Position numbers and translations under genes: made by a program. From positions 1 to 6,421 of the forward strand of contig JAFADT010000462.1 in the NCBI GenBank assembly GCA_023424585.1: a stretch of DNA of 6,421 nucleotides, read 5' to 3'. Position 1 is the stretch's first letter. Each line of letters begins with the position of its first letter. The notes under the pieces are model-generated. The model searched no databases. It had not been told where the DNA came from and saw nothing but the letters and a program-made list of their open reading frames with translations. Of the stretch, positions 5,226 to 6,421 are shown piece after piece. Origin of the DNA: Pseudomonadota bacterium (GTDB taxonomy: Bacteria > Myxococcota > Myxococcia > Myxococcales > Myxococcaceae).

Positions 5226-6421
5226 TGCGGCACGTTCTGGCAGCAGCGGAAGCCCACGTTCGCGAACTTCGACGTGGGGCCGCTCCGGCGGCGCGCGGAG
5301 CACCGGCCGGTGTCGCCGGGGGTGTCGAAGGCGCCGCCCTTGATGAGCCGCTCGTCGGTATTGGAGAAGTTGGAGGCGGTCCACTCGGCGGCGTTGCCGG
5401 ACAGGTCCGCCACGCCGTAGGCGGAGCGGCAGGACGGGAAGGCCCCGGCGGGCGCCAGGGTGGGCGCGGCGGCCGCGCCCGTCGCGCCGGTGTTGCAGGC
5501 CGCCTGGGCCTGCTCTTCACCGGAGGAGAAGCGCGCGTTGCCGGGGCCCTTGCAGGCCTTCTCCCACTCCTCCTCCGAGCACAGCCGCTTGCCGAGGTCG
5601 TCGCAGGCGGTCTTCGCCGCGAGCCACGTCACGTTGACGCGAGGCTTCTTGCCAGCCTGGTTGGGGAACTCGAACTCGTCGATGCAGAACGAGTCCACCA
5701 TGACGCTGTCCATGGGCACCTCATCGGCGGCGCCGGCCCCCTCCAGCTCCTCCGGGGACGTGCCCTTCTTGAAGCTGCCGCCGCTCACCGGCCGCATGCC
5801 GTCCGGACAGCGGATCGTGTCGAGGAGCCCGCCCGTCGCGGCGGACGGCGCGGGCGTCACGGGGGCGGGGCCGTTCTTCGCGGCCTGGGCCTGGCGCAGG
5901 CGCAGGTAGAGGTAGCCCCCCCCCGCGCCCAGCACGACGCCGGCCACCGCGAGGATGACCATCCACACCATCGAGCTGGGGCCGGAGCGGGCCGGCTTCG
6001 CCTGCGTGGCGCGAGTCGTGGGGAGCGTGTGCAGGCCGGAGGTCTCGGGCGGCAGACGGCGCACTCCGGAGCGGACCCCCGACACGTCGGGAGGGGGCTC
6101 GCCCTTGCGGGAGCGTCCGCCCGTGGACGTGGAGCCCTCACCGTGAGCGCTGGAGGCGCGGCCCGCGCCCTGAGCCGCCGAGGCCCGTGAGGCCCGAGGA
6201 CCGGACGGCTCCGCCCCGCGAGAGCCCCCGGACGGCGCCGCGCCCGAGGCCCGCGAGCCGCGGCCACCGCGGCTGGTGGAACGAGACGCCGAAGACTCGT
6301 CGTCGTCGGAGCCCCGGCTGGCGGCCTCCGCGTTGCGATGGCTGGGGCGGCTGTCGGAGGCCTCACCGCCACGACCGGAGCGCCCTTCGCTCACCGAGGC
6401 TTCACCGCGACCGTTGGAGCG
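5222..6421 (-). CDS. Membrane-anchored SUMF1/FGE-like domain protein, N-terminus missing
   Basis: The frame is open to the window edge, so the protein is partial. A GTG at 6394 is in frame, but the same Ser/Gly/Arg-rich sequence continues upstream of it, so it is probably an internal Val. Numbering from that codon: 1-140 is a low-complexity, probably disordered linker; about 142-163 is one membrane segment; 195-390 is a SUMF1/FGE-sulfatase-type domain with ten cysteines, suggesting disulfides and an extracytoplasmic location. Landmarks are FCIDEFEFPNQ (236-246), RLCSEEEWEKAC (270-281), VADLSGNAAEWT (328-339), IKGGAF (351-356) and VGFRCC (380-385). The paired active-site cysteines of true formylglycine-generating enzyme, which should follow GGAF, are absent, so sulfatase-activating chemistry is unlikely; ligand binding or a structural role is more plausible. 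Similar C-terminal domains occur on bacterial Ser/Thr kinases, so a kinase domain to the right is possible but unseen. The gene is coupled by ATGA to the binding-protein gene. Confidence 0.85.
   Translation of the reverse strand, partial: RSNGRGEASVSEGRSGRGGEASDSRPSHRNAEAASRGSDDDESSASRSTSRGGRGSRASGAAPSGGSRGAEPSGPRASRASAAQGAGRASSAHGEGSTSTGGRSRKGEPPPDVSGVRSGVRRLPPETSGLHTLPTTRATQAKPARSGPSSMVWMVILAVAGVVLGAGGGYLYLRLRQAQAAKNGPAPVTPAPSAATGGLLDTIRCPDGMRPVSGGSFKKGTSPEELEGAGAADEVPMDSVMVDSFCIDEFEFPNQAGKKPRVNVTWLAAKTACDDLGKRLCSEEEWEKACKGPGNARFSSGEEQAQAACNTGATGAAAAPTLAPAGAFPSCRSAYGVADLSGNAAEWTASNFSNTDERLIKGGAFDTPGDTGRCSARRRSGPTSKFANVGFRCCQNVPQ
6357..6412 (-). repeat. Imperfect 39-nt (13-codon) repeat in the linker
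   Basis: The plus-strand strings at 6396-6412 and 6357-6376 are near-copies, 39 bp apart, differing by a 3-bp insertion and a single C/T change. They encode GRGEAS and GRGGEAS in the Ser/Gly/Arg linker. Only two copies are visible because the window ends here. It may be the edge of a longer repeat tract or simple low-complexity coding bias. Confidence 0.35.

Overview
This window looks like chromosomal DNA from a myxobacterium (Myxococcus/Corallococcus/Archangium-like). The sequence is very GC-rich, and third codon positions in the clear genes are almost all G or C. The content also fits: lineage-specific lipoproteins, a membrane-anchored SUMF1/FGE-like protein with a long Ser/Gly/Arg linker, and many 4-bp start/stop overlaps. 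The taxonomic call is an inference from composition and gene content. I see no mobile element, CRISPR array, tRNA or rRNA.

Layout. Bases 1-205 are a leader region with an excellent Shine-Dalgarno. It serves a 90-residue, strongly basic protein with two Cys3His motifs (206-478, +). Convergent to it is a TrmJ/TrmH-type RNA 2'-O-methyltransferase (516-1256, -). A 51-bp divergent spacer separates that gene from an orphan lipoprotein (1308-1898, +). Both genes flanking this spacer have a TANNNT hexamer exactly 7 nt before the ATG, the arrangement expected of leaderless mRNAs. Next comes purC, SAICAR synthetase (1977-2933, +). It may be preceded by a 22-codon mini-ORF whose TGA overlaps the purC GTG.

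The rest is on the minus strand and reads from the right edge leftwards. It holds a membrane protein with a C-terminal SUMF1/FGE-like domain (5222 to beyond 6421, N-terminus outside the window), an ABC-type periplasmic binding protein with no permease or ATPase in view (4266-5225), and purB, adenylosuccinate lyase (2956-4269). Consecutive genes overlap by 4 bp (ATGA, then GTGA), so this is almost certainly one translationally coupled operon.

How the genes relate. PurC makes SAICAR and PurB cleaves it to AICAR plus fumarate, so consecutive purine-synthesis enzymes are encoded by convergent genes 22 bp apart. A perfect 8-bp stem hairpin spans the purB stop codon. PurB is the last gene visible in an operon otherwise made of envelope proteins, which raises the question of whether purine synthesis is tied to an envelope or sensory function. 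The window is mostly housekeeping. Its more unusual parts are the paired leaderless promoters, the twin Cys3His protein, the catalytically dead-looking FGE domain with a G9 tract in its membrane segment, and the orphan binding protein coupled to purB.
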